Source: Tribonema minus
Taxonomy: Eukaryota > Sar > Xanthophyceae > Tribonematales > Tribonemataceae
Assembly: GCA_017506865.1 (NCBI GenBank)
Contig: JAFCMP010000516.1
Coordinates: 558,001-622,000 of the forward strand
Length of the DNA stretch: 64,000 nucleotides
Reading direction: 5' to 3'
Positions 1-13,000 of the stretch are shown here, one piece after another. Within the stretch, counting starts at the first letter, position 1. The number at the start of each line of letters is the position of its first letter. The position numbers and the translations under genes were made by a program. The notes below the pieces were generated by a model. That model did not search any database. It was given only the letters and a program-made list of their open reading frames with translations, and was not told where the DNA came from.

Positions 1-583
1 TCAGCTGCGTTGAAGGCAGTCACCATCATGATGAATGAACTGCCTTGGGCTGTGACGTGCCGTCGGCGCTTGCAAGCTCGAACTGGCGGTGCAGCACTGC
101 TCAGCAGCTTCGCTGTGCTCGAACATACATCCTTTGAAGTATATACACAGTATTATCATACTGATCATATTGTACTTGTGCCCCCATTGTGCTTTGAGCT
201 ACGAGCATGCTCCTACATACTGACTTGTGCCACTCAGCATGCAGTCAGGTAGTGTTTCACAGTATGCAGTGTGTTTATCATCAGGAATGGTGTAGGAACA
301 CGAGCCATTCCGGGTCTGCTTGGCACTGTGCTAGCGTTTGTGTTTGAGGCATTTACATATTGTTTTCACATTGTGAGTGGCCCGCGCTGACGCTTTCGCT
401 ACTCATGCCTACATAGACGAAGCCATGAGCTGCGCCCTTCCATCATGCATCACCATTGTCTTGCTGCCCATGCCATAAACTTCCATGTGTGGACTAGCCT
501 CAGCTGCAGTCACGTGACCCACACGATGCATCAACAAAGGCTCTTTTTTCAATGCCTGCTTTGTCTTTGACATCGCTCCCCAG
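1..583. other. Intronic or upstream sequence of the helicase gene
   Basis: No exon is convincing here. The only forward open frame (10-252) resembles no helicase segment and has no splice context. The stretch is best read as intron upstream of the exon starting at 584, because that exon opens behind a good acceptor (ctccccag) in the middle of a conserved domain. Confidence 0.5.
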
Positions 584-1739
584 GGCTCTGCGCATGGCGC
601 GCAGCGTGCGCTCGCAGCTGCAGGCAGAAGTGCAGAGACTCGGGAACGCTGGCAGCGGCGGCGGCAGCAGCGGTGGCGGCAGCAGCAGGGGCGGCGGCGG
701 TGGCATGAGCCACGGCAATGCGGTGGACAGAATGCGGCAGGCGTTGTGCGCGGGTTTCTTCATGAATGCTGCGCAGCAGGCGTCCCGGCACGGGGTGTAC
801 AGCGCGCTGAGCATGCCAGGGCTTGAGGTACGCAGCCTCTTGCTTCTTCAATGCTTGACGTGCTTCATGCACATCTGACATTGGGGCGTTGACATCAAGC
901 CCGCGGTCGCTAGCGGTGGACCTCAGTGCTATCGCAAGGGAGCACCGATGCCCTCGCATACACCGACATGCTTCAAATCAACCCATCAACTGCATTGAGT
1001 TGATCATGCTTTTATTGTTATCGTTCAGTGTCCAACATTTGTCTATGTTGGACTGCCGAACGGCAAGCATTTTTTAGCATCTGCATACTGGCGGAGAAAG
1101 GCAGTGTGGCGCCCGCTACTGTACAGAAATGCTGCGCTTGTGCTAGAGAAGTAGACCTTATTTTTGTGCCCACTCTGAGGCGGAAGGAACCAGCGTTGTG
1201 AGTGTCGTCTGGATATTCGCCTTCGTTGCATTCTGAAGTCAGTTCTCCCATGCGCTGCTGACGGCTCCCATTGTAGACGCGCATGGCCGCTTGCGCCTGC
1301 GATATCCGTATGCCCGCGCGTGCAAACGCACACATCAGGCAGCCACTTGAACTTCCGCATCTTCCGCCCGCGACGCGCCCAGGTCCCCAAACTCCTGCAC
1401 CTCCACCCCTCCTGCGGCGACATCAGCGCTCCGCACACGCACGTCGCCTTTGTCGACCTCGTCAGCACGGCGCGCCCCACCATGCGCCACGTCACCGCCG
1501 TCGACAGCACGTGGCTAAACGACTGCCGCACCGGCGTCGCCGCCACCACCGTCGACAGGCTCTGCGGCCGCAAGCCCCCCGCGCCGCTGCCAGGGGTGGT
1601 GGAGGCGGCGGCGGCGGCAACGGAGCAGCGGCGGCAGGACACGAGGGTGGCGGCGGCGGCGGCGGCGGCTGGCGATAGGTTGAGCGCTGTGGAGGCTGCG
1701 CGGCAGCGCGCGCTGGCGCGGAAGAAGCAGAAGGGCTAA
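584..1739 (+). CDS. DEAH-box RNA helicase, C-terminal part (two last exons)
   Basis: Exons 584-827 and 1383-1739 join in phase 0 across a 555-base intron. The product is the helicase-associated and OB-fold end of a DEAH-box ATP-dependent RNA helicase. RALRMARSVRSQL followed by MRQALCAGFFMNAA matches the family's 'aRdvR.QL ... CaGfF.NaA' block. LHLHPSC takes the place of the 'v.iHPSS' motif, and MRHVTAVDSTWL that of 'Mr.VT.id..WL'. These enzymes remodel RNA-protein complexes in splicing or ribosome assembly. The wording is closest to DHX33/DHX35-like proteins, but the paralog cannot be fixed without the motor domain, which lies upstream of the window. A Gly/Ser-rich run sits at 640-705 and an Ala-rich, basic tail ends the protein. 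The 5' exons are missing. Confidence 0.8.
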
Positions 1740-3043
1740 TATTACTGCAACAGTCCTTTTCTCGAAATGCTGATGGTTTTGCGTATACTGTATGTGCCCA
1801 GCTGTGTGGTGCACTATGAGGCTTTGCATTGCCTGCACCTGCAATATGTGACCTGTGCAAGTGACCGTTTCACGTATGCATTGGTGGCAGGCATAGCACT
1901 TCTTCTGTCTTTCTGAAATGCATCTTCCAAAGTTGAAGTACACACACAAGCAGGAAGGCACCTGAGTTCGTCAGTCAGGTGCCTTGCACACATCATCCCT
2001 GGGATCCTGCCAGTCTTGTTCCTCACCACATGTGGCATTGCGTTTTAAGGGCGATGCGGCCAGAACAAAACGTTACGCACCATCCTGCTTGACAGCGGAG
2101 ACTGTGCATGCCAACCACGATCTTCAGGAAGGACAGTAGTAGCCATCAAGCAAGCAATGACGGCTACATCTGTGTGTTGTGGTCTACTTGTCAAGTGCGT
2201 GCAGTTGCTCTTGTTCAGACCAATGGCCCTCAGGGTACTTTTTATCCCGCCCAATCCTACATCTGGGATGCGCTGAGCACTGATGAGGGGGTACAGAGCC
2301 CCCGCCACAGAGGCTGCTGCGGGGGCAGCAGGGGCCTTGGTGCGTGCGTAGGCGTTGGCGCGGGGCGCGGCACTCAAGAACGGTGAGTGTGTGTGGACGC
2401 GAGATGCGAGGTGACTGTGCGACACGAGTGATGAGGAGTTGACACAGAATCTGCGGAACACATCCAGACGCCAACGTTGAACAAGTCCCATACACCAACT
2501 TGGAGAGGCATGTCAGCTATCATTCGCGCACTGGGCATGGTGCAGACAAGGCGTTCCACATCACGGACGCATGAGACATCAGCAACACTTGCAGGCACAG
2601 CAGTCGATGGTTGCTGGAGACTATGCATTGCCTTGTACACCACTAAGCTGGAGGGTGATACAGCCTCTTCTGAGCACAAGAGTGCAAATAACTGAGAAAC
2701 CTGGCTATGGCCATAGCTTGCATCACCAGCGTACTTGACATGCTGCAAGCGATCGTCTCGTGAGCGGGTGTGACAGTGATGTTTGGCAGGCAACGCTGCA
2801 GTGCCCACATGCAACTGCAACTGCAGTGCCGCTCCGACAGTTGTGTCGTGAAACAGCTGGATGGAAAGAGGCCCGCTGGTATTTCGCTTTGACGCGTCCT
2901 GATTGTGCGCAATGCGCACTATGCCTGAGCCTTGGGGGCACCCTAACCCTAGCCCAATAGGCGCAGGCATCTGGCTGGCTGAGCGCTGGTGTTATCTTAC
3001 AACCTAGTAGCCCTAACCCTAACAGCGCAGGCTGGCTCCGCAA
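1740..3043. other. Intergenic region between convergent genes
   Basis: It separates the 3' ends of the helicase and of the minus-strand gene ending at 3044. It holds one possible reverse coding stretch (2045-2491, listed separately) and two CCCTAA-type tracts at about 2941-2953 and 3011-3023. I see nothing else. Confidence 0.4.
2045..2491 (-). CDS. Hypothetical 148-aa ORF with presequence-like start
   Basis: This reverse frame begins at a true ATG. Its Arg/Ser-rich, acid-poor start (MGLVQRWRLDVFRRF) could be a mitochondrial or plastid presequence. A more hydrophobic Ala-rich segment follows around residues 45-80. No family is recognised, and the reading may instead contain an unrecognised intron or be fortuitous. 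It lies just downstream of the minus-strand gene ending at 3044. Codon use in the middle (GCC, CGC, AAC, CTG) resembles real exons of the window, which is the main reason to list it. Confidence 0.25.
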   Translation of the reverse strand: MGLVQRWRLDVFRRFCVNSSSLVSHSHLASRVHTHSPFLSAAPRANAYARTKAPAAPAAASVAGALYPLISAQRIPDVGLGGIKSTLRAIGLNKSNCTHLTSRPQHTDVAVIACLMATTVLPEDRGWHAQSPLSSRMVRNVLFWPHRP

Positions 3044-6000
3044 TCACGGGAGGTTGCCTCCTGGCACTGTGCCACCAGGCACCTTGCCACCGACGTACTC
3101 CATGTAGAAGAGGTCCTTGGACAGTTCGCTGAAGCCGTCCCACTGGTCCTGTTAAACAGCGCACATTGCGGACATGTACACATGCGGCCCACATTCTGAG
3201 TATGTTACACATCCAATGCGCGACATGAGACTACTGCAAGTTGCGCAATCAGTATGCACAACAATACTTGTGTGTTAACGGTGGGTGCATGATGGCTCGC
3301 AGTGCACAAAAAATTGATTCTGCGCGTCATTTTACATGCGAGTTCAGGAGCACACATGCGAGTTCACGAACACACACCAGCTGTACGAATATTAAAGCTG
3401 CGCCTGTGCACATGTGTCAGGCAGCAGAGTCATTGACTCGTGAACTCAATGGTCGACTCATTTTATATCACCTGGCAGAGCTCATGCATTTCACTACTTC
3501 AGCAAATCACAAATGCACCGTCTACAGCACAGTGATCACCAAGCTCTGGATGGCTTCTTGCGTTTGTAGCGTTTTAATAAAAGTACAGGTGGTGAAGGTA
3601 AAATAACACAACAGCGGAGAATCAGGTCACAATAAATCGACTCCATACCAGCACGTTGCAATGGCAGCCACACAACTCCTACCACTCTGAACTGTCAGTT
3701 TTGTTGACTTGACAAGCTGCCTGTGTCAAGGTGATACTCTCAAGAGTTGCTGCTTTTTTATCAGATCTGCATCCAGTGTAAGCATATCAGTGGTGCTGTC
3801 ATGAAAAATTATTACAGGGCTTGATGCGAGGCTTACCGAGTAGAAGCTGGAGCAATCGCTTGCGCACTCTGCAATGCAGAACGGCTCATAGTCGCTCACA
3901 AAGTCTGCAGCGACAAGTGAGCACAGCATGTACTTCAGCTTCAGCCGCTTTCAAGAATTCTAATTCTTTGCTTCTTGATGTGTGCAGTTCCGCTCTAACC
4001 CAACAATGACACTTCAACGCATGAGCATACTCATGGGCTTGCATTCACAAAGGCGCCAAGTGAAGCCAGCCAGAGTATTTGTGGGATGGGAGAAGCAGCA
4101 TTTTTTTTTTCATCAAGGGCATGTGGCGCATACCTCATAAATCAGCGCTCGGCGTGGCTGAGCATCATTGCATATAGCTATTAGGCACACTGCCAGATTG
4201 GCGGGTTGGCACAGTGCTCAGCTTGCGGATGAGCGCTGCTACCTGCAACATGCGCGTTTCTGGCGAGACGGGGTGGACGTCACAGCACTTTAAAAACTTT
4301 GCATAGTTTCATAGGGTTTCCGCCGCTCAAAGCGGACACAATACTCAAGTGGACAAAATACTTAAAGAATCATCTTGGTCAGGCAAGCAACGCCCTACTG
4401 ACGTCAAGTTTGAAGCATGATTCTACTACCAACACTCGCAGTCCTTACCCTAACCCCAAGCCTAACCCCAAGCCTAAGTAAGCCCGTGCTTCAAGCCAAG
4501 CGTACAGTGCATAGCATCCGCAATGACGTGCAAGGCATGGATGCAGCAAACAATATCGAAAGTGGACTCACAGAATGGGTCGCCGGAGTTGGCGCCGCTG
4601 GTTGTGTCGAGGGACGCTCGGCACAGGTGCTGCAAGTCACCGAGCAGCAGGAGTTGCACCGCGTTGTCATTATGTGCATCGCATCGCATCTCCATTCACA
4701 GTATGTTCATTATCATCCCAATGCACACCAATGTAGGTAATCAAAATCATCATGTTTCATCACCTCATCGTGTTCGTTACCGCAGGATTTTCACAGCATT
4801 CAAGGTGTCATTATGTTCATCCATCTCAATTCAAATGTATGCTTATATCATCATGTACATCACCGCCTTGATCAGCTACCATGCGTGAGCAGCGCCAGTG
4901 CTTTCAGAAGCGGTCGTGTCGCTATGCTGTACATCTTGCACAGCCGACAGGAGGCACGTTTGCAGCGGTGTCAATGCTAATGCAGCATCTGCAATGTTCC
5001 AAGTCTTTTCCGTCAGGGCCTGATGGTCCCATTGAGTAGCACGTCGAAATGCAAATGCAGCAGAGCAATTGAAGAGCGCTTGAAGCCTCCAATTCCAATG
5101 CTATGCCAGGGGCCCGTAAAACGTCTGTTGCAGCATGAAATAATCAGCTTTAACCATGAGCTTCATGAGTTGTCACATGATCTGCGGCCTGACAGCCTTT
5201 TGCGCAACAGCGCTCGCCCTCGCGTTCTCATTCGCAGCCGTCGCACTCTTGCATTGCGCAAACTGTGTAGTGCGCCGCATGACTTGCAGTCTACAAAGCA
5301 GACAGCGGCGCACAAACGGATGACACAGCAGCTCGCTTCGTTGCTGTGAGAAACTTCGACTTTGAAGTAATACGCACACAGAACAGGCGCAAGAGCTTGC
5401 GACAATCAGCACCAAGCGCCTGTGTGAATGTATGACGTGCGTGGTGCAAATGCAAAAACTGGAGTAGCTGTGCATGTTAACTTTGCATCATGCGCCAGAC
5501 CGCTTGCCTTTACCAAAGCTTTCCGAAGTACATTCGAGCCCACGAGCATGTTGGGCTGATCAGAGGCTGACGGTGGTGAATTTACTAGCCTCCACGGTGT
5601 TTACAACATGAGGTTCACTAATGTGTTTGCTGAGTTTACTGAAATGCGACGATCGTGAACTCACCTTGCAGTACTGGTAGATGTATCATGTGCAATCAAG
5701 CGATGTGGCCCAGAGCGGAGCAGCAGGAAATAAGGCAAGAGCTGAGTTAGACGCTTCAAAATACATGTTTTCGGTGACTGCAGAGCGCCAGTGCTCAGCA
5801 ATGCATGTTGGAAAGTGCACTGATAGCCGCCATTAAATGCCACGTGCATGGCAAGGGTCATGATGATTGCAGTTGCTGCACATTTGCTTGTTCCTGAAAT
5901 AGGCAGCATGGCCCTCAACACAGAGACTGTGTCATGTGAAGACAACAGTTTGACAAAGTCAGAAGTTGAACATGCAGGTGCATGTGCAGTAAAGTGAGGG

Positions 6001-7687
6001 GAGAGTCACCTTTGCGCACCACGGCGTGTAGAGCGAGATGTACAGGATCACTCTGCAGCAGTGCAGCAAGGCGGCAGACAACAGGTGGCACTGAGCGAGA
6101 GGCAAACTGAACGGGAACATCGGTGCCAGCTGACACAGCGCAATGGGCTTCACTGGCATGCGGGACAAGATTTCAAGTATCCCCTATAACAAGACATGCA
6201 GTACGGCACAATATGTGACAGAACAGTAAAGTACAGTACAGTCCAGTACAGTACAGCACTGTGCTCAGGAGGGGGGAAGGCGGATGTGTTACGCAAGGCC
6301 GGGTTAGCTAAGCGTCAGATCCTCATTGAGCTAAGCGTTTCGCTGGCGCGGGAGTTGGCGGAGCGCGTCATGGCGTACACACGCGGAGCGCGAATGCTGG
6401 GCTGTGTTGCAGCGCCGGTATCCAGGCTCCTAGGGCACAGCGCAGACTAGGCTTCTGCGTTGACGCAAGCTTTTCGATTGCATAGGCAACCCGGCCTCCC
6501 TTGGGCCTTTATGAATAGAAGTCCATACGTACAGTCTAACAAAGCACTCCAGCAGCTCACAACTGTAAGAAGACAAGACTTATTTGAAAACAAGTGTAAC
6601 TGCCTTGGCCATAGTAACTGGCATACAGACACAGCATCAAGTGACATTGGGTGCAGATGCCAGGTGCTGCAGTGAAAAACAAGAGCACCCTCATGCATGA
6701 CCAGCTTCAATCGGATTACTTTGCCGCAGGTGGGAAGACTGTTTACGCGGGCACAACAACACATTGTGGCTCTCTGTTGCTGGCACGGCCACACTATCTG
6801 TATCCACACATTGTACAGCAGCGCCTTGGCTTACTTGGACAAAGAAGTTTGCTCACCGTCTGTCCAGCTCGTGCCTGCTCAAAAAGTTACAGCAGTAAGC
6901 GCACCGCAGTAGAGAGAGTATCTTGTCAGATACATGTACTGACTGGTGAAGCGCAACAGTGAGTCATGCACTCAGTAACCTCTACATGCCAAAGCTCATG
7001 AGCAACGCAGAGTGCGGGGGCAACTTCCGATGCCTCCAGAAACATTGCGCAACGGCCTGAGGGCGGCCCTGTGTTGTGCGTCACTCACGGCAAGAGGTGA
7101 AGTTCATGTGCGCCACTCTTTACAGATGGCGAAGCTTCTGTGCTCCGAAGTGCTACACAACAAATAGCAACAGCCCAAGCAATTGTTTCAATCTTGAACA
7201 CGAAGCTCATCTCATGCCACTCAGTGTTATTGCCTCAATTTATACACTGTCCGAAGAACGTGTCGCAACGTGCACAACTTTGGCTGTCCTCAAGCATTTG
7301 TCTGTGACAGCAGTGTCTGCAGTGGGTTACTGCGACGCGTATGCAATCAGCGTAGAAAAAAAGCTTCACGCACTTGTCACATGCACTCTGCCGTTCAGTC
7401 CTGGTTTGCAGGCAACAGAGAATCTCGGTATCTGTTTCATATCTGCGTACTCTGCCTACCTGAAACCAAACCAGTAGGCGTCTCCTCGATACAGGGGTGC
7501 CGGCAGCGGCACCGGATTAGGAGGGTCACGGCCACCCCCTGCAGAACCTGAAGGCGCAGCAGTCGGCGCAACGGTTGGGGCAGGGGTGGATGGCACAGCG
7601 GTTGTGGTGCTGGTTGAAGAGGCTGTGTTGGTCGCTGTGTTGGTTGGTTCTGGCAGTGGCGCCAAGAGGCGGTGGCGGCGGCTGCGA

Positions 7688-7720
<33 letters not shown>

Positions 7721-8588
7721 GTGCAATGGGGGGGAGTGGGGAGCAGCTGTGCTGAGTTAACTGAGAGCTTCAGGTTACTGTAGGTGGTAGCCACAAAGAG
7801 TTCATCGACATCGATTTCAAGGCAGCGGCCGAGGCGCTGCTGGCGGCCTCATGCGCTTCAAAGGTGACATGTTTAGAATCACAGCAAGTCCAATGAGGTC
7901 GGACACTTTCAACGGCAGCAGTTGCTGCGGAAGGTTTGCATCTGGAGCTGCCTTGATATAACACGAAATTGTTTGACAATTGAAGTAACACTGGATGGCT
8001 TCACGGCTGCAAAGTTCTTTGCAAATGCAAGGTGCGGCATGGCGTATGTTGGCAGCAACATGGGCCTACAGCACTACCAAAGATGCTCTGACTGAGATGC
8101 CAGTAGCAGCTCTGTAGTTGTCATCGTTACCTTATCACTGCATCTGAGCGGAGATCAGAGATATTGTTGTGAGCCTCCAGGCATGCGAGTGCATCAGGGT
8201 GGCCCATGAGTCATGGCCCATGATCGCAGCAGTGGGGGCCGCTATTGCAGTGCTCAGGACTTGCTTCTGAATGGCGATGCTGAAATAAGTGTCGTTGAAA
8301 CTGCGGTTTGTGCATCGGTGATGCACACGCTCAAGGAAGGCTTGATGGATGGTATGCAATATTGGCGGTAGGACAATGTTCTGAGCAGCTGGGCAACTAG
8401 CACACAAGGTGTCAGGTGTAGTTTTGGTAGGCTCGACGTGACAGCTCGTTCGCAAGAGCACAGACGTCAAAGGCACCCTCGCTCAAGAACTTTCGTCACA
8501 CCTTATCGCTGTTCCAGTCTAGCGATCCGCACGGCACCACAGCTAGTCCAACAGCCGCAGCTGCTGTCATCCACGCCGTGACCTTCAT
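3044..8588 (-). CDS. Multi-exon protein with signal peptide, unknown function (partial model)
   Basis: The first exon, 8588-8502, encodes MKVTAWMTAAAAVGLAVVPC, a clear signal peptide, and ends at a GT donor in phase 0. Exon 7836-7460 can follow in phase; it carries LEIDVDELFVATTY, a poly-Gln run and Thr/Pro/Ala-rich linker, and ends YWFGF. Further exons with good borders are 6129-6010 (VCRLAALLQSDPVHLALHAV, helical-repeat-like), 5893-5665, 5290-5177, 4629-4572, 3904-3837 and 3148-3044 (ends VPGGTVPGGNLP, stop). Junctions 6129/5893, 5893/5290, 4629/3904 and 3904/3148 are phase-consistent. The links 7460 to 6129 and 5177 to 4629 are not, so at least two exons are missing. A stretch near 8140-8400 also reads well in two frames. 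I recognise no family; entry into the secretory pathway is the only functional inference. Two adjacent genes instead of one are possible. Confidence 0.45.
6226..6262. repeat. TACAG/CAGTA pentanucleotide microsatellite
   Basis: About six near-perfect tandem copies of a five-base unit (acagt/tacag) lie in an intron of the minus-strand gene. Confidence 0.7.
6436..6530. repeat. Dispersed repeat copy A
   Basis: A stretch of about 95 bases shares gcagactaggct-ctgcgt and cccggcctcccttgg, in the same order and spacing, with 23731-23826. The two copies are diverged. No terminal repeats or coding content are visible. Confidence 0.5.
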
Positions 8589-10079
8589 GTTTGCTTGCCG
8601 TGCCTGGCGTTGTCATGACTCAATCAGCGGGCATTGGCCTAGTCTGGTGCGAGAACGTCATGCGGGCATCGAGAGCGCATGATTGCGGTGTGGTTCACAT
8701 TCGCATGTTCCCGTGCGCTGAGGTGAGTGCTACTATGAGAGGAACGACGACGAGGATCTACGAGGATCTTGATCTTCGGCGAATTTGCCTAATCTGGCAG
8801 TTACAAGATTTCAAAAAAAAAGAAAAGAGGAGAGGAGAGGCAGAGCAGCACGTTAGGCGTGGCGAGGAGGCGGGGGAGCAGCTGGGAGCACTTTCAGTGG
8901 CCATGGCGCGTGGTAGAAAATCGGCCGTGAAGGCTGAAGGCGAAGGTGGGCAAGCTCACTCTGTGGCGCAACATTGCATGATCGCACCAGCTGAAGGCCT
9001 CCCCCCAGCAGGCTTTGTGAAGGCAGTCAGCTGCATCTTGCGCATTTAGGGTACCACTCATGTGCTATCAAGATAACACGTAGTAGTATCTAGTAGTCAC
9101 TTACTCTGTTCCTTAGATATTAGCGCTTTTTTAAAAGTTCGCCTTGCATAGGTAATGATGTCGACAGTATAGACGGACGCCATCTTTGGGTCAAGAATAG
9201 CCATACCTCCCATGATGACGAGCTTTAAGCAGAACTTTTATTGCCAGCGCTGCTGGTCTCTGCATGAAAGGCTTGATTCCCTTCGCCACCCGTAAGCGGT
9301 ACAATACATTGCGCGAGTGGAAGTAACAGTTCAGGGTTGATGAGCGGTGTTGTTAACTTTGCAAGCAGCGTTTCCTGGCGCTGCTTCGACTGCCTGCAAC
9401 ACAGATGAAGCAGAAAATTTGCACAATCTATACAGACCACTCGCAATCATACACAACGAGTAATGTTTGACTTCTGGGTCAGGGGGTATAAAATGCTTTG
9501 CATTGAGCTGCAGCAGGCAGAAAAAGTATACATCTACTGGTGAATATGGCATCTGGGGCAACTGTGGTCAGCGACCATGCTGCTGGCGTACTCTTTTGCC
9601 CAGACAGCCAGAGCTGCTGCGGCACCATTGCCATGTGCTGCATCGGGTTACCATCGTGCTGTGAGCGAGCCGCTACATTCACTTACAGATGCCGGCATGT
9701 ACTTCATTTACAGACAATAGAAACGATTAGCACATGACCACCATCCAGTGCAGCATAACTGCCAAACTAACAAGTACTGAGCGTTGCCACGACCCTCGCT
9801 GCACATCCAATGTTGGTGTGAGGGTGATTGCGGTCGCGCGCACGTAGCTCACGCGCAAGATGGGAAAAAATCCAGCCGATGAGTGCGTGCGTGCCATTGC
9901 TGCGTGCATTATCGGCCAAGCGCTTTCAAACCCAAAATATTTCCCTCTACATTTACACTGCCAAAGTTGCAGAAGTCCGCTCTATGCCCTATACACCAAT
10001 CACCAGCATCGCGCAGCAGATCAATACCCAGATTCTCTCCTTGACTGCCGCTCTGCACATTGAATTCTATCTCCCACAG
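8589..10079. other. Divergent intergenic region, probable promoters and ALG9 5' end
   Basis: This region lies between the start of the minus-strand secretory gene and the first recognised ALG9 exon. ALG9 must have a short upstream exon here. ATG 9860 (MGKNPADEC) followed by a GT donor at about 9892 would give the right phase, but that is a guess. A purine-rich run occurs at 8813-8840. No other gene is seen. Confidence 0.4.
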
Positions 10080-13000
10080 CTCCCAACGCAGCCCCACCCC
10101 CCTCGCGTGCGACGGCGGAAAGTCCCACAAGGCCTCATGAGCCTCTCGCGGACAACATAGAGGCGTTTGGGCCCAATCCGGACACCGCATTCCTGTTCTT
10201 GTGCCTGATTCGTGTGGCGGGAGCGCTGCTGACGTGCCCCAGTGACTGCGATGAGGTGTACAACTACTGGGAGCCGCTGCACTACCTGGTGCACGGCTCA
10301 GGCATGCAGGTATGTATGTATAGAAGTATATGAATGTTTTGGCGACGGTTGTTGTTAAAGTAGAATACATACTAGTTTCTCAAAGCATGCCAAGGTGTGC
10401 TAATCACGTATGCAGGTGATTATGACGGAGTATACAGTACAGCCATGGGCGCCACTGCACTCGGTACTTTATGTGTGTGCAGGTGGGCAAGTATACTGGG
10501 CAAGGTCATCAGATACTCAAAGGGGTTTCTTGCACAGTGTTTGTCACAGCGTGCGTCTACATCAGCGTGGTGAGGTGCAGCACAGGGTCTTCCATCACTG
10601 CTTAGCCAGGGGGCCAAAGCTGCTGCTCCGTAGCACCGCTGCAAAGAACGGAGTGCATGCATGCTCTCCAACGCCAACTCACATGAAAGCAGATTTCTGA
10701 ACGGCCGAAAGCAGCGGTGCCTGTGACAATTCTGCCTGCTGTGATTTGGCGTACCAACTTCAACTAGGAACTACTTTGCTGTGCAGTGCAGGCTCTCTGG
10801 CATGCCCGCATGGGCATACCGGTACTGGCCTTCATACCAATCGCAGCACCAACAATTGCCATTCTGCAGTGCTGCACGGGCGAACTTGAAACACAGCCAA
10901 TATCAGACTGTGTCATTTAGTGTGCAAAGTACATGTACATATCTAATGACAGTGTGCATAGCCGCCTATGCGACCTGTTTGTCCTGAGAGCAAAGTTTGC
11001 GCCACCTTGCTCAAAGCGCAGTGCCTTTTCTGCTCCCCTCCTCCATGTTCAGTAGGCACCTGCTGACCCGGCCAATCCTGACGACGCTCTGTCGTCTGTC
11101 TTGCTACTCTCATACCGCATTGGCTGAAGTGCCGACATTTCGTCGCCATTTTTTCGCCTCACAGACGTGGGAGTACGCACCGCAGTTTGCGCTGCGCAGC
11201 TACGCGTACCTCCTCCCGTCAGTGCTGGTGGAGCACCTGACGTCCTTTGTGCTCACGCTGGCGGGGTTCTTTGACACCAAGTTCTTCGTCTGGATGGGCA
11301 TCCGCGGCTTCTGGGCCGTGCTGAGCGCTGCTGCAGAGGTGCACCTCTACAAGGCCGCCAAGGTGCGTTAGAAGCGCTGTCATAGTGGCATTGCTCAGTA
11401 GATGTTAAGCAGCTGTGTTGATAGATCGCTGCGGTGCAGTGCTGAATGTCGCTGCGTAGATGCTTGTCTACAAGGCCGCCAAGGTGCGTCGGAAGCGCTG
11501 CATTGTTCAGTAGATGTTTGCAAAAGAAGCAGCTCTACTGATCAGATCGCTGTGGTGCAGTGCTGAATGCTTGCTGCATAGGTGCTTGTCTACAAGGCTG
11601 CCCAGCTGAGTAGGTGCAGTTGGTCATTACCCTAATCCATTGCAAATTCAGAGGCTGCCATCTGAACTGGCGCTTTGAGTATTTTATTTGTGTTGCATAG
11701 CCAGATGTATTGGTCGCCATATGGTTGTGCTGGGCGCTTTTATAGCAGAGTGAGCATTATGACGCTGCTGCATCGGGAGGCAGCGACAGCTTGGGTCCTG
11801 CGTCAGTGTCGCCATAAGCATGAAGTATGAAAGTAGCTGGCTGGTTCTTCAAATTGATGTTTAGGCGAGTCTCCTTTCATGCCATGACTTATGTACCTGC
11901 CACTTTGCATCAAATAGCATTTCTGGCACGCCCTGTGTTTTTGGCGCTACGTCCCAGTATGCGCCAACATCGGGCAGTCGGCCAAACTGCCTCTAGAGAA
12001 AGTTCGATACTGCTCCGTAGCATGTAAGGGAGAGGCGCCGAGGCGTGGCAATGAACTTCAAGTACAGACTGCGCACAAGCGTTTCAGCTCAGTGGTCAAG
12101 CCACATTCTGGCACGCCCTGCGTGCTTGTCGCTGCCTGGGAGTATGCGACAACATTGGACACTTGGCCAAATTGCCTCTGGAGCAATTTAATATTACTCC
12201 ATGGGGGGAGGCGCCGAAGGGTAACGACCAAGTACAGTATAGAGTGCGCGTAAGCTCTTCAGCTTAACAGACAAGCTACGGGGTCACCACAGTCGGCTCC
12301 GATAGGGGGGATGGAACCTCGGTCTGGCGAGTGAAAGCGCTGTTCAGCATGTGGCACACGAAGCAAAAAATAACATTCGCATGCACTTCTTGCAACCGTG
12401 AGCAGACCAGACTGGGCAAGCGCGTGGGCATACTGACGCTGCTGCTGAGCGCTGTTCAGCATACAGCACACGCACGAATAGATAACATTATGAGAGCTCT
12501 ACGATCTTTTGATTCGTTTTCATTATGGATGTGCGTTTTGCCACTGTGAGCAGACCAGACTGGGCGGGCGTGTGGGCATACTGACGCTGCTGCTGAGCGG
12601 CGGCAGCGCCGGCATGTTCTCCGCAGCACCGGCGCTGCTGCCCTCGAGCACTGCCATGATTCTGACCACCATCATGACCGCGCTGTGGATGGAATGGAAG
12701 TGGAACGCCGCGGTGAGTCCCAGACCAGTCAGATGAACTCGCCAACAAGTGTTCACTGCACCGTGGGGTTGAGCGTGGCTGCAATTTGGTTCATTAATGA
12801 GTTAGGGTTGCCCAGACGGTAGGTTTAATGTGTTAGTATAGGCTCAAAAGGTACCTCATAATCGCCATGCCTCTGCTTAGAAGGTAGTGTGTCAAAAACC
12901 TGGCAAAGTCTCTTTCATACTGCGGAGTTGAGCGTTGCAGCATTGAGGGTTAGGGTGAGTCTATGTACACAGCAAGGTCGCCTCAAGCGCTACCGGTCTG

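Noticed and set aside
12398..12475. Second copy of ALG9 exon 3 as a mutually exclusive exon
   Set aside because: It matches only the first ~50 bases and has no in-frame donor; it is a truncated pseudo-copy.
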